DNA of 64,000 bases from Bacteroides sp. (GTDB lineage: Bacteria > Bacteroidota > Bacteroidia > Bacteroidales > Bacteroidaceae). Positions 40,223 through 49,822 of the stretch are shown here, piece after piece (positions within the stretch are counted from its first letter, which is position 1; every line of letters begins with the position of its first letter). The position numbers were made by a program, and so were the translations under genes. Location: contig NZ_JAQVBV010000015.1 in assembly GCF_028690125.1 (NCBI RefSeq), positions 57,795 to 121,794 on the forward strand, in the 5' to 3' direction. The notes below the pieces were generated by a model that worked only from the letters and a program-made list of their open reading frames with translations, was not told the DNA's origin and did not search any database.

Positions 40223-41476
40223 TTACCATCTAGTTTGTCCTTCTCCTTCGATGATCCATTTGTAAGAAGTGATTTCTTCCAATCCCATTGGACCGCGAGC
40301 GTGTAATTTTTGAGTACTGATACCAATTTCTGCTCCTAATCCGAATTGAGCGCCATCAGTGAAGGCGGTGGAAACATTGGTGTATACACAGGCTGCATCC
40401 ACTATCTTGGTAAACAAGACTGATCGTTCTTGATTTTCGGTAACGATACATTCGCTGTGTTTAGAACTATAATCTTGAATATGTCCTAATGCTTCTTCAA
40501 AACTTTCTACAGTCTTAATAGCCATTTTATAATCCAAGAATTCTGTTCCGAAACTTTCTTCTGTTGAATGTTGTAAAAGCTCCGGCGGATAATGTTTTTC
40601 CAATACTTGATAAGCTTGCGAATCAGCATAAATGATCACACGACTGTCTTTCAACATCTCACAAAGGAGAGGAAGATCGGCAAGCCTTTTCTTATGCACA
40701 ATGACGCAGTCTAGCGCATTGCATACACTGACACGCCTGGTTTTTGCATTATGAATGATATCTGCTCCCTTATTGACATCTCCAAATTCGTCAAAGTATG
40801 TATGACAAATACCTGCTCCTGTCTCAATGACAGGAATACTTGCATTGGCGCGGACAAATTTGATTAGACCACTACTACCTCTGGGAATAATTAAATCTAC
40901 ATATCCCACTGCGTGTAACAGTTCATTTGTCGCTTCACGGTCGGCAGGGAGCAATTCCACAATGTGAGGATTTACATTGAATTTTTTTAGTACCTTATGA
41001 ATTACGCTGATAATAGCTTTATTCGAGCAATCGGCATCACTTCCTCCTTTCAGCAAACAGGCATTACCACTCTTTAAACAGAGTGAAAATACATCGAAAC
41101 TAACATTCGGGCGTGCTTCATAAATAATACCTATTACGCCGAATGGTACACTTATTTTAGTCAGCTTCATCCCATTAGGTCGTACGGTCTCTTTCAGTAT
41201 TCTTCCTACGGGTGAGGGAAGAGTTGCCACATTACGTATATCGCCAGCAATACTTTTCAGACGTTCTTCTGTTAGTTTTAGTCGATCGTACTTCGGATCT
41301 TTTTTGTCCATCCGGGTAAGGTCTTTTTGATTTTCGACCAAGATAAACGGCGTTTCTGTAATAGTTGCGTCCGCTAATGCATTTAATATCTGATTGATTG
41401 TATCATCATTCAGTAAAGCCAATTCACGACTAGCTGCTTGTACGGTAGCGAAGGTTTCGTTTAAATTTGTAGTCAT
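40223..41476 (-). CDS. proA: Glutamate-5-semialdehyde dehydrogenase (gamma-glutamyl phosphate reductase)
   Basis: Second step of proline synthesis. 417 residues of the aldehyde dehydrogenase fold. [20 protein letters not shown] and [16 protein letters not shown] are family signatures; the catalytic Cys is in [16 protein letters not shown]. The end [20 protein letters not shown] is standard. Its partner proB lies about 5.7 kb away on the same strand, with unrelated genes between. Confidence 0.96.
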   Translation of the reverse strand: MTTNLNETFATVQAASRELALLNDDTINQILNALADATITETPFILVENQKDLTRMDKKDPKYDRLKLTEERLKSIAGDIRNVATLPSPVGRILKETVRPNGMKLTKISVPFGVIGIIYEARPNVSFDVFSLCLKSGNACLLKGGSDADCSNKAIISVIHKVLKKFNVNPHIVELLPADREATNELLHAVGYVDLIIPRGSSGLIKFVRANASIPVIETGAGICHTYFDEFGDVNKGADIIHNAKTRRVSVCNALDCVIVHKKRLADLPLLCEMLKDSRVIIYADSQAYQVLEKHYPPELLQHSTEESFGTEFLDYKMAIKTVESFEEALGHIQDYSSKHSECIVTENQERSVLFTKIVDAACVYTNVSTAFTDGAQFGLGAEIGISTQKLHARGPMGLEEITSYKWIIEGEGQTRW

Positions 41477-41514
41477 TTGCTCCCTTTTTACATTAAATAG
41501 AAAGATAAATAGTG

Positions 41515-41522
41515 CAAATATA
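41515..41522 (-). promoter_or_regulatory. -7 promoter element of proA
   Basis: CAAATATA on the plus strand is TATATTTG on the minus strand, 39 bp before the proA ATG. Confidence 0.55.
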
Positions 41523-41571
41523 GTGAATGATGTGAATAAAACTTGCCGAATTCTAGAATAAATGCTTGGTT

Positions 41572-42486
41572 TTATTCTTTTGTCCAGATTCTGAGATTCA
41601 AATTCAACTCATCAACAATTTGTACCAGTTCACTTACAGTTTGGAATTCCGATTCTAATTTTTCGCGGGTTAGCTGACTCCAAATACTAACTTCGAAGTG
41701 ATTCTTACTTTCCGGAATGGCAATATATACATGGGAATGTTGAAAACTGACTGTTATTCCATCACCTAGTCGGTGGTTCATTGTTACTAATCGTTCCATC
41801 ATAGAGGTAGATAGGATGTAACGTGCTTCTATTTCGTCTGTTGAAAAGACATCGAAAGAACGCTCAAACTCATTACTCTCTAACTTTACCCGTTTTTCGC
41901 TGCCAAAGCGGAATTTTATCCAGGCATTCCGGTAAAGGATTGTACTGCCGGAGAAATCTTTGTGGAAATCTGCAATGAATAAGAATCCTTTGAAGATATC
42001 AGTCCAATATTCTTTTGTTCCATTTTTGGATGTTGATACATGGCGCTCTTCAGCGTGTACCTCTGAGAAGCAGATATCTGTTTTGTCTACGCGCCCGGAG
42101 ATAAAGTCTTCAGATGAATAACGGTCAGGGGTAGAAAATAGCTTGCAAGAACAAAAAGTTTCTTCGGAGATTCCCATTTCCGGTTCATAGTTTGCGCCCG
42201 GAAGTACGCTTTCCAGAAGCAGTGGAATGATATCTGTTTTATAGTATTCGTTAAGTTCTCTTGAATAACTATTGGCTATTGCTCCTCCAATTATTAAGCC
42301 GAAGACAGCAATGATCCAGATGAAATTACCTAATGTCGAAATAAATAAAAGTCTTATAAACAATATTATTACTGCTGTGATAGCTCCCTTTCGTATTCCT
42401 TTGGATTTTAATAATTGGCGTTTAGTCTCAAAAGTTTTGATATACGATTCTAATCGACTATAGACTGTATCGAATGAGGTTTCCAT
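41572..42486 (-). CDS. DUF3137 family membrane protein
   Basis: 304 residues. An N-terminal coiled region (about 1-30) is followed by two close membrane segments (about 34-70, [20 protein letters not shown] and [18 protein letters not shown]) and a large soluble domain with [20 protein letters not shown] and [19 protein letters not shown], the DUF3137 pattern. Function unknown. It starts 15 bp after a lemA-family gene, a recurring pairing. Confidence 0.85.
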   Translation of the reverse strand: METSFDTVYSRLESYIKTFETKRQLLKSKGIRKGAITAVIILFIRLLFISTLGNFIWIIAVFGLIIGGAIANSYSRELNEYYKTDIIPLLLESVLPGANYEPEMGISEETFCSCKLFSTPDRYSSEDFISGRVDKTDICFSEVHAEERHVSTSKNGTKEYWTDIFKGFLFIADFHKDFSGSTILYRNAWIKFRFGSEKRVKLESNEFERSFDVFSTDEIEARYILSTSMMERLVTMNHRLGDGITVSFQHSHVYIAIPESKNHFEVSIWSQLTREKLESEFQTVSELVQIVDELNLNLRIWTKE

Positions 42487-42500
42487 AGCTAAAAATCATG

Positions 42501-43055
42501 TTAAGATTGAAACAAGTTTTTGGTATTGACATTCTCCCGCTCTTCTTCAGGAATAGAAAAAACTTTTCTGGATGTGAATCCAAATATCCTTGCAATCATA
42601 TTGGACGGAAAAATCATGACTGCGTTATTATAATCTGTTACGTTAGCGTTGAAAGTCCTTCTTGCTGCGGATAGCTGTTCTTCCACTTCATTCAGAGTAC
42701 GTTGTAGGTGCATAAAGTTGTCAGAAGCCTTCAACTCCGGATAACTTTCAGCTACAGCTATAAACAGACGGCTTGCTTGCGTGAAAGCTTCATCGAAGGC
42801 AACTTTGTCCTCACTGTTTAACTGCTCATATCCTTTGGCCCGCATTTCTGTTACTGTTGAGAAGATATTCTCTTCATGTTTGGCATACTGTTTCACCGTA
42901 GCAACGAGGTTGGGTATTAAATCAAATCTTTTTTTCAACATGACGTCGATACTTGCGAATGCGTTATCAATATTATTACGTTTTCTAATCAAAGTGTTAT
43001 AAACTCCGATGATATAAAGCAGACAGACTGCAATAAGAATACCTAAGATAGTCAT
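42501..43055 (-). CDS. LemA family protein
   Basis: 184 residues. One N-terminal membrane helix (ILGILIAVCLLYIIGVYNTL) precedes a helical bundle with LIRKRNNIDNAFASIDVMLK, KRFDLIPNLVATVKQYAKHE and a C-terminal FPSNMIARIFGFTSRKVF, the full LemA signature. Cellular role unresolved. Co-transcribed with the DUF3137 gene. Confidence 0.95.
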   Translation of the reverse strand: MTILGILIAVCLLYIIGVYNTLIRKRNNIDNAFASIDVMLKKRFDLIPNLVATVKQYAKHEENIFSTVTEMRAKGYEQLNSEDKVAFDEAFTQASRLFIAVAESYPELKASDNFMHLQRTLNEVEEQLSAARRTFNANVTDYNNAVMIFPSNMIARIFGFTSRKVFSIPEEERENVNTKNLFQS

Positions 43056-43659
43056 AATTGTGTGCTTTTTTAGTTTTATGTTTATGAGACGAATGTAATT
43101 CTCTATTTTCGTCTACTTTTCAGCAAAGATAAAACAATGGAGTGATAAAATCTTGTTGTTATAGGAAATTAATCATTTTCTTTCTAATCATTGGGCTTGC
43201 ATGGTCATAAATCAATTCTATTATAGCCAGCTTTATGGTAACAAGTATGAAACGTGAGTTCCTGATCATGTGCGTTGCTTTAAAAGTATAATTCAAGGAA
43301 ATAAATACTTCAAGATGAAAACTCGAAGATTAGTTTATTTCTTTAAAAGCTTTTGATTTATAAAGAGCCGACCCTCATTTATTCGATTTCCGTTTATGGG
43401 GAAATTGTTTCTTTTCTGAATAGATAGAATTAATATTGTTGATAACTATTTCTTAAATAAAGATTTGATTATTGCACTAAAAGTCTTAAATATGTGTTGA
43501 TAGATTAGGATACTTAGCTTATCTATTAAAAGGTATATAGGAATTTCGTGATTCAGACTCAAAAATGGGGGCAATAGTGAAAAGAAGTAAAGAGAAAGCG
43601 AAGGAAAATAAAGCTTCTTTTGTATATTTGCTGCATAAAAATAAATTAAGAATGTGGAT
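43056..43659. promoter_or_regulatory. Divergent gap between lemA and yitT-like genes with two promoter elements
   Basis: About 600 bp, AT-rich, without a credible gene. The lemA -7 element is CAAAGATA at 43124-43131 (TATCTTTG on the minus strand). The yitT-side element is TATATTTG at 43623-43630, 29 bp before its ATG. I see nothing else definable between them. Confidence 0.55.
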
Positions 43660-44670
43660 ATGGAGAAACTATTATATAAATTGAAAGAATTTTGCAAGCC
43701 TGCTTCTCACCTGGATTGGTGGATTTCGTGGGGAGGTATTCTGCTTGGCAGTACTATTTTGGCTGCAGGGTTTGTGTTTTTTATCAATCCTTATAATATT
43801 GTACCTGGAGGAGTCTATGGAGCTAGTATTGTTCTCCACAACTTATTTCCTTCTATTCAGGTAGGCACATTTGGATATATGTTTGATGTCCCGTTACTTA
43901 TTCTTTCGGTCATATTGCTGGGGGCTAAGTTAGGAGCACGAACTTTGGTTGCTGCATTAATTACTCCTCTTATAATGAACGTAATATCCCGTTGTGCCTA
44001 TTCTACTCGTGAAGCTCTTGATAGACTTGATCCTACTCAGTTGCTCGGTGGTTGTATGAATATGACGGATCATTTGATGCTGACCTGTATTATTGGCGCG
44101 GCTATTATTGGTGTGGGTAGTGGCATTGTTGTACGCAATCAGGCAACTACAGGTGGAAGTGATATTATAGGAATGATATTGCAGAAATATTTTCATATTC
44201 GCTTTTCGAATGCTATTTTGTTGGTCGATGCCGTAGTAGTTTGTTTCGGACTGTTAGTGATAGGATTTGGTGTGGGGAGTGCAGAAGATGCTGGTCAGCC
44301 TTCATGGTATTTATCTTTCTATTCGCTCATTTCTATTTTTGTTATTTCACGTGTGATTGCTTATGTGATTAATGGAGCAAAGGATGATAAATTATTATTT
44401 GTCATTAGTGATAAAGAAATGACGGAGCTACATCGATTTATACTCAAAGATCTGGATCGAACAGCAACTTGTATCAAAAGTTGCGGTCTCTATACAGGAG
44501 CAGAGAAAGAAATGCTCTTTTTGGTAGTCAGCCATAAGGAAGTAACCAGCGTGAAACATAAAATTAAAGAGGTTGATCCCCGTGCCTTTGTTGTGGTTAC
44601 CGATGCTTATGATACATTTGGTGAAGGGTGGAAGCAACTTCCCTCGAAAGATGAGTTGCAGCCGGAGTAG
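43660..44670 (+). CDS. YitT family membrane protein (DUF161 + DUF2179)
   Basis: 336 residues from the ATG at 43660; a GTG six bases earlier is in frame but less likely. Five or more membrane helices (about 20-245) include GGILLGSTILAAGFVFFINP, NIVPGGVYGASIVLHNLFPS and the repeat-like NQATTGGSDIIGMILQKYFH. The soluble C-terminal DUF2179 domain (about 250-330) has KSCGLYTGAEKEMLFLVVSH and VDPRAFVVVTDAYDTFGEGW. Its transport role, if any, is unknown. Confidence 0.92.
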   Translation: MEKLLYKLKEFCKPASHLDWWISWGGILLGSTILAAGFVFFINPYNIVPGGVYGASIVLHNLFPSIQVGTFGYMFDVPLLILSVILLGAKLGARTLVAALITPLIMNVISRCAYSTREALDRLDPTQLLGGCMNMTDHLMLTCIIGAAIIGVGSGIVVRNQATTGGSDIIGMILQKYFHIRFSNAILLVDAVVVCFGLLVIGFGVGSAEDAGQPSWYLSFYSLISIFVISRVIAYVINGAKDDKLLFVISDKEMTELHRFILKDLDRTATCIKSCGLYTGAEKEMLFLVVSHKEVTSVKHKIKEVDPRAFVVVTDAYDTFGEGWKQLPSKDELQPE

Positions 44671-44719
44671 ATAGAAGTTGATATGATTGGTTTGGTAAGT
44701 CTGATACGAATTTTTTTTG

Positions 44720-44727
44720 TATTTTTG
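44720..44727 (+). promoter_or_regulatory. -7 promoter element of the methyltransferase gene
   Basis: TATTTTTG, 66 bp before the ATG at 44794, leaving a leader of roughly 60 nt. Confidence 0.45.
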
Positions 44728-44793
44728 CCTGTGATTTAATATTCATTCTGCAAGTGTAAAAATAGATGGGATGAAGTATAATAAAGCGTTAAA

Positions 44794-46371
44794 ATGAAAA
44801 ATAAGTACGGACAATATTTTACTCCTAAAGATGTAGCCAGTTTCATGATAGATATGGTTGAGAAACCAGTAAAAGCATTAGTTTTAGAACCGTCTTGTGG
44901 GGAAGGAGTATTTTTGGATGTTCTTTTAGAAAGGGGATATTGTAATATTGATGCTTATGAAGTAGATAAATCTTTGGTAACTCAATATCCGTTTGTAAAA
45001 TATGAAAGTTTTGTTAGCGCTAATATTCAACAAAAATATGATTTAATCGTTGGTAATCCTCCGTACATCAGATGGAAGAATTTGGAAAAAGAACTAAAGA
45101 AAGAACTTGTAGGTAATGATTTGTGGAACAAGTATTTTAATTCTTTATGTGATTATCTTTATATTTTCATTTTACGTTCTATCGAATTGTTGAAAGAGGA
45201 AGGAGAATTGATTTTTATTTGTCCTGAATATTGGATGAATACAACTCACTCTCTGTCGTTGAGGAATTATATGATGGAAAATGGCTATTTTGAAGCAATC
45301 TATCATTTTAATGAAACACCAATTTTTAGTGGTGTAAATGTGTCTATTGTTATCTTTAAATATATAAAAACAAAAAAACAGGCGAAAAGAACGGAACGAA
45401 TAAGACTTGTTAAATATTTTAATGCAAAAAGAATAGAGTATTCTGATTTGTGCAAGATAGCAAATGGTGAACAGCTTGAAGGTGCTAAGTATCTCGAAAT
45501 ATCTCAATTTCAAGTAGATAAGCGATGGGTATTGCAGGATGACGAACTCAGTCGTAAACTTGAACTATTTATGAACTCATGTATTTGTCAGGTTCAGCAT
45601 CAAGCCCTGGACCTTTTTGATGAAGATAGTATTTTGACAATTGGAGATGTTTGTGATGTAGGAAATGGGTTGGTTAGCGGGCTGGATAAAGCTTTTCAGA
45701 TTAAGGATGCGGAAAAACTGAATTTGAAAGAGCTGGAAGCTACGATTAAAGTATATAAAGCGAAAAATCTGACTCCATACTTACCTAAGGAGCATACATT
45801 ATACATAAATATAGAAGTTCCCATTGATGAAGAGGATTTAAAGACGCAATATCCGAATTTTTATGATCAATTGTTGAAGTATAAGGATGATTTATTAAAA
45901 AGATATCTGTATAATAAGGATATAAAATATTGGGAGTGGGTGTTTAAAAGAAATTATCAACTCTTTAAAAGAAGTGGTAGAAGAATTTTTGTACCTTGCA
46001 AAGAGCGAGTATCAAACAAGAATTTTTTTAGATTTTCTCTTGTAGAAGATTGTTATTTTCCTACACAAGATGTTACTGCAATATTTAAAAAGCCTACCAC
46101 TAAGGAGAGTATTGAATATATCGTAGCGTATCTGAATATGCCCATTGTCTTTGAATGGCTGAGAAACTATGGTATTGTAAAGGGACATATCGTCGAATTT
46201 TCAGAAAAACCTGTTACTAGTATTCCTTTTAGGAGAATTAATTGGGATGATCCAATGGAGGTACGTCTGCATGACGGAATTACTCAAAAAATAAATAATT
46301 TATTAGAAAATGGTGACATGAATTTGGTTGATAGTATAAATGCCGATCTTGCTATGTTGCTGAAACTGTGA
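44794..46371 (+). CDS. Type II N6-adenine DNA methyltransferase (HincII/HindII-type partner)
   Basis: 525 residues. It starts KNKYGQYFTPKDVASFMIDM, with the SAM-binding motif LEPSCGEGVFLDVL (32-38 core) and catalytic NPPY at residues 88-91 (LIVGNPPYIRW), the order of gamma-class N6-adenine methylases. The rest is a target-recognition domain with SGLDKAFQI, KNLTPYLPKEH and FPTQDVTAIFKKP, found in Eco57I/TaqI-like enzymes. It ends 4 bp before a HincII-like endonuclease, so the expected target is GTYRAC with adenine methylation. The codons are visibly more AT-rich than in the flanking housekeeping genes, consistent with acquisition by transfer. Confidence 0.9.
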   Translation: MKNKYGQYFTPKDVASFMIDMVEKPVKALVLEPSCGEGVFLDVLLERGYCNIDAYEVDKSLVTQYPFVKYESFVSANIQQKYDLIVGNPPYIRWKNLEKELKKELVGNDLWNKYFNSLCDYLYIFILRSIELLKEEGELIFICPEYWMNTTHSLSLRNYMMENGYFEAIYHFNETPIFSGVNVSIVIFKYIKTKKQAKRTERIRLVKYFNAKRIEYSDLCKIANGEQLEGAKYLEISQFQVDKRWVLQDDELSRKLELFMNSCICQVQHQALDLFDEDSILTIGDVCDVGNGLVSGLDKAFQIKDAEKLNLKELEATIKVYKAKNLTPYLPKEHTLYINIEVPIDEEDLKTQYPNFYDQLLKYKDDLLKRYLYNKDIKYWEWVFKRNYQLFKRSGRRIFVPCKERVSNKNFFRFSLVEDCYFPTQDVTAIFKKPTTKESIEYIVAYLNMPIVFEWLRNYGIVKGHIVEFSEKPVTSIPFRRINWDDPMEVRLHDGITQKINNLLENGDMNLVDSINADLAMLLKL

Positions 46372-46375
46372 AGAA

Positions 46376-47143
46376 ATGAATATTGATTTTAATGAATTAA
46401 GAAAGCAGGTTATAGGGAATACAATTCCCAGACCTTTATCTGGTACCTTATCTGGACACGCTGCCGGGGAGCCTTTTGATAAACATGTGTATTCTGCCTT
46501 AAAAGATAAATATCCCGGATATACATTTCGACGGTATGAATATCTGAATGAGTTATTTAGTATGAATCCTATGATTCAGAGATATGTAAATAGGATGAAT
46601 CTATTAAAGTCTCCGACTGTTTCATTTTTACTTAGCAGAGGGAAGAGTGCTACAGATAAATGGAGTCGAACAAATCAGTTTGAAGAAAAGCAAAATGATA
46701 CTGCTGATATTTTGGTGGTGAAAAACGATTATTATAATTTGCTTGATATAAAAACAAGAAATATGTCAAAATCATCTCAGCCTCCTAATATTATATCAGC
46801 TTATAAACTGGCTCAGTTATGCAAAAAGATGATAGAGAATGGAGAATATGATAATTTTTCCATTGATTATTTTGAAATAGATTGGATTTTGGAGAGTAAC
46901 TTTCTGAAATGTACAGATGCTCATCATGCTTGCCTGTTTAAGAGTGATCCTGAAAAATTATATATAAATTGGGCTGCTGCCATGCAAATACAATTCCATG
47001 TTTGCAATGTTGACCAAAGTTTTGGAGGTACTAGAATGGATTGGGCGAATGCTTATTTAGAGCATTTTGTTTACCAAGCAAAAAAAAGAGCTGATGATAT
47101 GATTGAAAAATTTGTCAAACCGTTTAGTAAGTATCCAAGTTGA
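46376..47143 (+). CDS. HincII-like type II restriction endonuclease
   Basis: 255 residues, the same length class as HincII (258). From memory of HincII, long stretches agree almost word for word: RPLSGTLSGHAAGEPFDK, FLLSRGKSATDKWS, FEEKQNDTADILVVK, PNIISAYKLAQLCKKMI, LYINWAAAMQIQFHVCN and MIEKFVKPFSKY. The PD-(D/E)xK-type catalytic residues of HincII (Asp114, Asp127, Lys129) map with equal spacing to Asp111, Asp124 and Lys126 here (TADIL and LLDIK). It should therefore cut GTYRAC to blunt ends. It follows the methyltransferase in the same operon, and a convergent terminator separates it from proB. Confidence 0.93.
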   Translation: MNIDFNELRKQVIGNTIPRPLSGTLSGHAAGEPFDKHVYSALKDKYPGYTFRRYEYLNELFSMNPMIQRYVNRMNLLKSPTVSFLLSRGKSATDKWSRTNQFEEKQNDTADILVVKNDYYNLLDIKTRNMSKSSQPPNIISAYKLAQLCKKMIENGEYDNFSIDYFEIDWILESNFLKCTDAHHACLFKSDPEKLYINWAAAMQIQFHVCNVDQSFGGTRMDWANAYLEHFVYQAKKRADDMIEKFVKPFSKYPS

Positions 47144-47152
47144 AAACTTGTG

Positions 47153-47190
47153 ATGTCACCCCAAAAAAGAGTTATTCTTTGGGTGACATT
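47153..47190. terminator. Terminator between the restriction gene and proB (convergent)
   Basis: ATGTCACCC (47153-47161) pairs with GGGTGACAT (47181-47189), with an additional AAAGA/TCTTT pairing inside. Confidence 0.75.
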
Positions 47191-47205
47191 ATAGTGGATG
47201 CACGT

Positions 47206-48288
47206 TTACTCAATGTATAGATAGTCATAGTGCACTACTGCTTTTTTCCCATGTTTACCTATGGCTTCTCGTGCCTGTGTGGAGTCACAGTTAGCTTTTC
47301 CTACTCCGACTTGATTCCCTTGGTAGTCCATAATTCGTACAATGTCATCTTTTTCAAACTCTCCTTCAATGTGCGTGATTCCAACGGGGAGAATACTCAC
47401 AGCTTTTTCTGAGTTTAAAACTTTTGTTGCACAGTCATTTATATGAATTTCACCTTTAGCAAATCCTTCGCTATGTGCAATCCACTTTTTAATACTGGAT
47501 ACTGGTTCATTGGACGGAATAAAGTGTGTACAAAGTGTATTGTCTGCGTCCTGAATCAAATTTACCAGAATATTATCCTGTTTTCCATTAGCGATAATCA
47601 CGGAAATTCCTTCATCAGCAACTTTTCGTGCAATGTTTGTTTTTGTCAGCATCCCACCTCTCCCAAAACTTGATTTGGAAGCTTGGATATAGTTGGATAA
47701 ATCTTTGCCATGTTCAATCTCACGTATAACGGACGAACTTGGGTCTGCAGGTGAACCATTATAGATTCCATCAATATTACTTAATATAATGAGAGTCTGT
47801 GCATCCATCATCGAAGCAATCAGTCCGGAAAGTTCATCATTATCCGTAAACATGAGTTCGCTGACGGAGATTGTATCATTTTCATTAACAATTGGAATTA
47901 CTCCATTTTCAAGCATCACCGTCATACAGTTTTTCTGATTCAGGTAATGGCGGCGGGTGCCGAAACTTTCTTTGGTAGTTAGTACCTGACCAACGGGAAT
48001 GCTATGTTCACGAAAAAGTTCATAGTAGCGGTTGATTAGCTTAGCTTGACCTACGGCAGAAAACAATTGACGTTGGTCTACACTATCGAGCTTCTTCTGA
48101 GGATGTATTTCGCTCCGTCCTGAGGCTACAGCTCCCGAAGAGATGAGAATAATCTCTACCCCGGATTTATACAATTCTGCAATCTGATCAACGAGTGCCG
48201 ACATACGGGTAACATCTAACGTTCCATCCCGGCGTGCCAATACATTACTACCAACTTTAACTGCAATTCGTGTAAATTCTTGTTTCAT
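47206..48288 (-). CDS. proB: Glutamate 5-kinase with PUA domain
   Basis: First step of proline synthesis. 360 residues. The amino acid kinase domain (about 1-255) starts RIAVKVGSNVLARRDGTLDV and has LISSGAVASGRSEI, PIVNENDTISVSELMFTDND and SSFGRGGMLTKTNIARKVAD. The C-terminal PUA domain (about 275-355) ends with VGVGKANCDSTQAREAIGKH. It is divergent from the aminotransferase, with its own promoter element. Confidence 0.96.
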   Translation of the reverse strand: MKQEFTRIAVKVGSNVLARRDGTLDVTRMSALVDQIAELYKSGVEIILISSGAVASGRSEIHPQKKLDSVDQRQLFSAVGQAKLINRYYELFREHSIPVGQVLTTKESFGTRRHYLNQKNCMTVMLENGVIPIVNENDTISVSELMFTDNDELSGLIASMMDAQTLIILSNIDGIYNGSPADPSSSVIREIEHGKDLSNYIQASKSSFGRGGMLTKTNIARKVADEGISVIIANGKQDNILVNLIQDADNTLCTHFIPSNEPVSSIKKWIAHSEGFAKGEIHINDCATKVLNSEKAVSILPVGITHIEGEFEKDDIVRIMDYQGNQVGVGKANCDSTQAREAIGKHGKKAVVHYDYLYIE

Positions 48289-48310
48289 CCTAACTATCGA
48301 TTTGAAATCA

Positions 48311-48318
48311 CAAATATA
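48311..48318 (-). promoter_or_regulatory. -7 promoter element of proB
   Basis: CAAATATA on the plus strand is TATATTTG on the minus strand, 23 bp before the proB ATG. Confidence 0.6.
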
Positions 48319-48360
48319 GAACTTTTTGTCGATATGTTACAAAAACAGGTCGAAAAGAAT

Positions 48361-48368
48361 TATCTTTG
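48361..48368 (+). promoter_or_regulatory. -7 promoter element of the aminotransferase gene, deciding its start
   Basis: TATCTTTG, 26 bp before the ATG at 48394. The in-frame extension beginning at 48280 lies upstream of it and overlaps proB, so it is rejected. Confidence 0.65.
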
Positions 48369-48393
48369 TCATCTAAAAGACAAAAGAATCACA

Positions 48394-49548
48394 ATGAAAC
48401 ATTTCAATCCTCAAGTTGAAAAAATGACCTCTTTTATCGTGATGGATGTATTGGAGAGGGCGAATGAATTACAGAAGCAAGGTATTGATATTATTCACCT
48501 GGAAGTGGGAGAACCCGATTTTGATGTACCGTCTTGTGTAACAGAAGCTGCAAAGATAGCTTATGAACGGCATTTCACTCATTACACTCATTCATTAGGG
48601 GATCCGGAGTTGCGTCAGGAAATTGCTGCCTTTTATCAGCGGGAGTATGGAGTAACAGTTGATACAGATTGTATTGTTGTGACTTCCGGTTCTTCTCCGT
48701 CTATTCTTTTGGTACTGATGTTGCTATGTGATACAAATAGCGAAGTCATCCTATCTAATCCGGGATATGCTTGTTATCGTAATTTTGTTTTGGCGGCTCA
48801 GGCAAATCCCGTATTAGTTCCATTATCAGAAGAAAAAGGATTGCAATATGATATAGAAACTATTCGGCAGTATGTAACTCCTCGTACTGCTGCCGTTTTT
48901 ATTAACTCTCCGATGAATCCGACAGGAATGTTATTGGACGAAAGTTTTATGAAAGAAATAGCATCTTTGGAAGTTCCTATAATTTCTGATGAAATCTATC
49001 ATGGACTGGTATATGAGGGCCGTGCGCATAGTATTCTTGAATATACTGATCAGGCTTTTGTCTTAAATGGTTTTTCTAAACGTTTTGCTATGACAGGACT
49101 TCGGTTGGGATATTTGATTGCCCCGAAATCATGTATGCGCGCTTTGCAGAAATTGCAGCAGAATTTATTTATCTGTGCATCCAGTATTGCCCAACAAGCG
49201 GGAATCGCAGCATTAAGACTGGCAGAACCGGACGTGGAACGAATGAAACAGCTTTATGATGAACGGCGTCGATATATGATTTCCCGTCTTCGTGAAATTG
49301 GCTTTGAGATAAAGGTTGAGCCTCAGGGAGCTTTCTATGTCTTTGCCAATGCACGTAAGTTTACGGTAGATTCATATCGTTTTGCCTTTGATATCCTCGA
49401 GCACGCACATGTTGGTATTACTCCCGGTGTTGATTTTGGTACAGGAGGGGAAGGATATGTCCGCTTCTCCTATGCTAATTCGCTCGAGAATATCAAAGAA
49501 GGATTGGATCGAATCAGTCTGTACCTTGCTCGTCACGGTTCTTTATAA
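48394..49548 (+). CDS. PLP-dependent class I/II aminotransferase
   Basis: 384 residues from the ATG at 48394. Fold-type I aminotransferase: LEVGEPDFDVPSCVTEAA, VTSGSSPSILLVLMLL, NSPMNPTGMLLDESFM (substrate/PLP Asn), ISDEIYHGLVYEG (PLP Asp, Tyr), the PLP lysine in LNGFSKRFAMTGLRLGYL, and YVRFSYANS (carboxylate Arg). Closest to aspartate/aromatic-type enzymes of class I. The substrate cannot be fixed. The last 35 bp overlap the convergent DUF2007 gene. Confidence 0.93.
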   Translation: MKHFNPQVEKMTSFIVMDVLERANELQKQGIDIIHLEVGEPDFDVPSCVTEAAKIAYERHFTHYTHSLGDPELRQEIAAFYQREYGVTVDTDCIVVTSGSSPSILLVLMLLCDTNSEVILSNPGYACYRNFVLAAQANPVLVPLSEEKGLQYDIETIRQYVTPRTAAVFINSPMNPTGMLLDESFMKEIASLEVPIISDEIYHGLVYEGRAHSILEYTDQAFVLNGFSKRFAMTGLRLGYLIAPKSCMRALQKLQQNLFICASSIAQQAGIAALRLAEPDVERMKQLYDERRRYMISRLREIGFEIKVEPQGAFYVFANARKFTVDSYRFAFDILEHAHVGITPGVDFGTGGEGYVRFSYANSLENIKEGLDRISLYLARHGSL

Positions 49549-49747
49549 GTTCAGTAGCTGCTTCATATTCGTCTTCCGTAACAAGAACAGATACGGCAGG
49601 CGCTATATAAGGAGCCAATGTTCCCATAATACCATCTTTAACAACGCAACGGATATCATTGCTTTCCAATAAACCTTTAATAATTTCTGCTTCCCAAGGG
49701 GAGCCGGAGAATACTTCTACCGCTTTGCTATAATCTTCTTCTTTCAT
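49514..49747 (-). CDS. DUF2007-type small protein (putative signal-transducing)
   Basis: 77 residues: VEVFSGSPWEAEIIKGLLES, then DIRCVVKDG and VSVLVTEDEYEAATELI, matching the DUF2007 pattern of a single ferredoxin-like small domain resembling part of PII proteins. Own -7 element CAAATATA at 49778-49785 (minus strand). It overlaps the aminotransferase 3' end in convergent orientation. Confidence 0.85.
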   Translation of the reverse strand: MKEEDYSKAVEVFSGSPWEAEIIKGLLESNDIRCVVKDGIMGTLAPYIAPAVSVLVTEDEYEAATELIKNRDEQGTD

Positions 49748-49822
49748 AATTGTGTGGCATTAAAAGTTGCTGTTTTACAAATATAACAAAAAAGATGGAT
49801 GAATGGATTTATTTTTACTTAT

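Noticed and set aside
48280..48393. N-terminal extension of the aminotransferase
   Set aside because: It overlaps the divergent proB start and lies upstream of the promoter at 48361.
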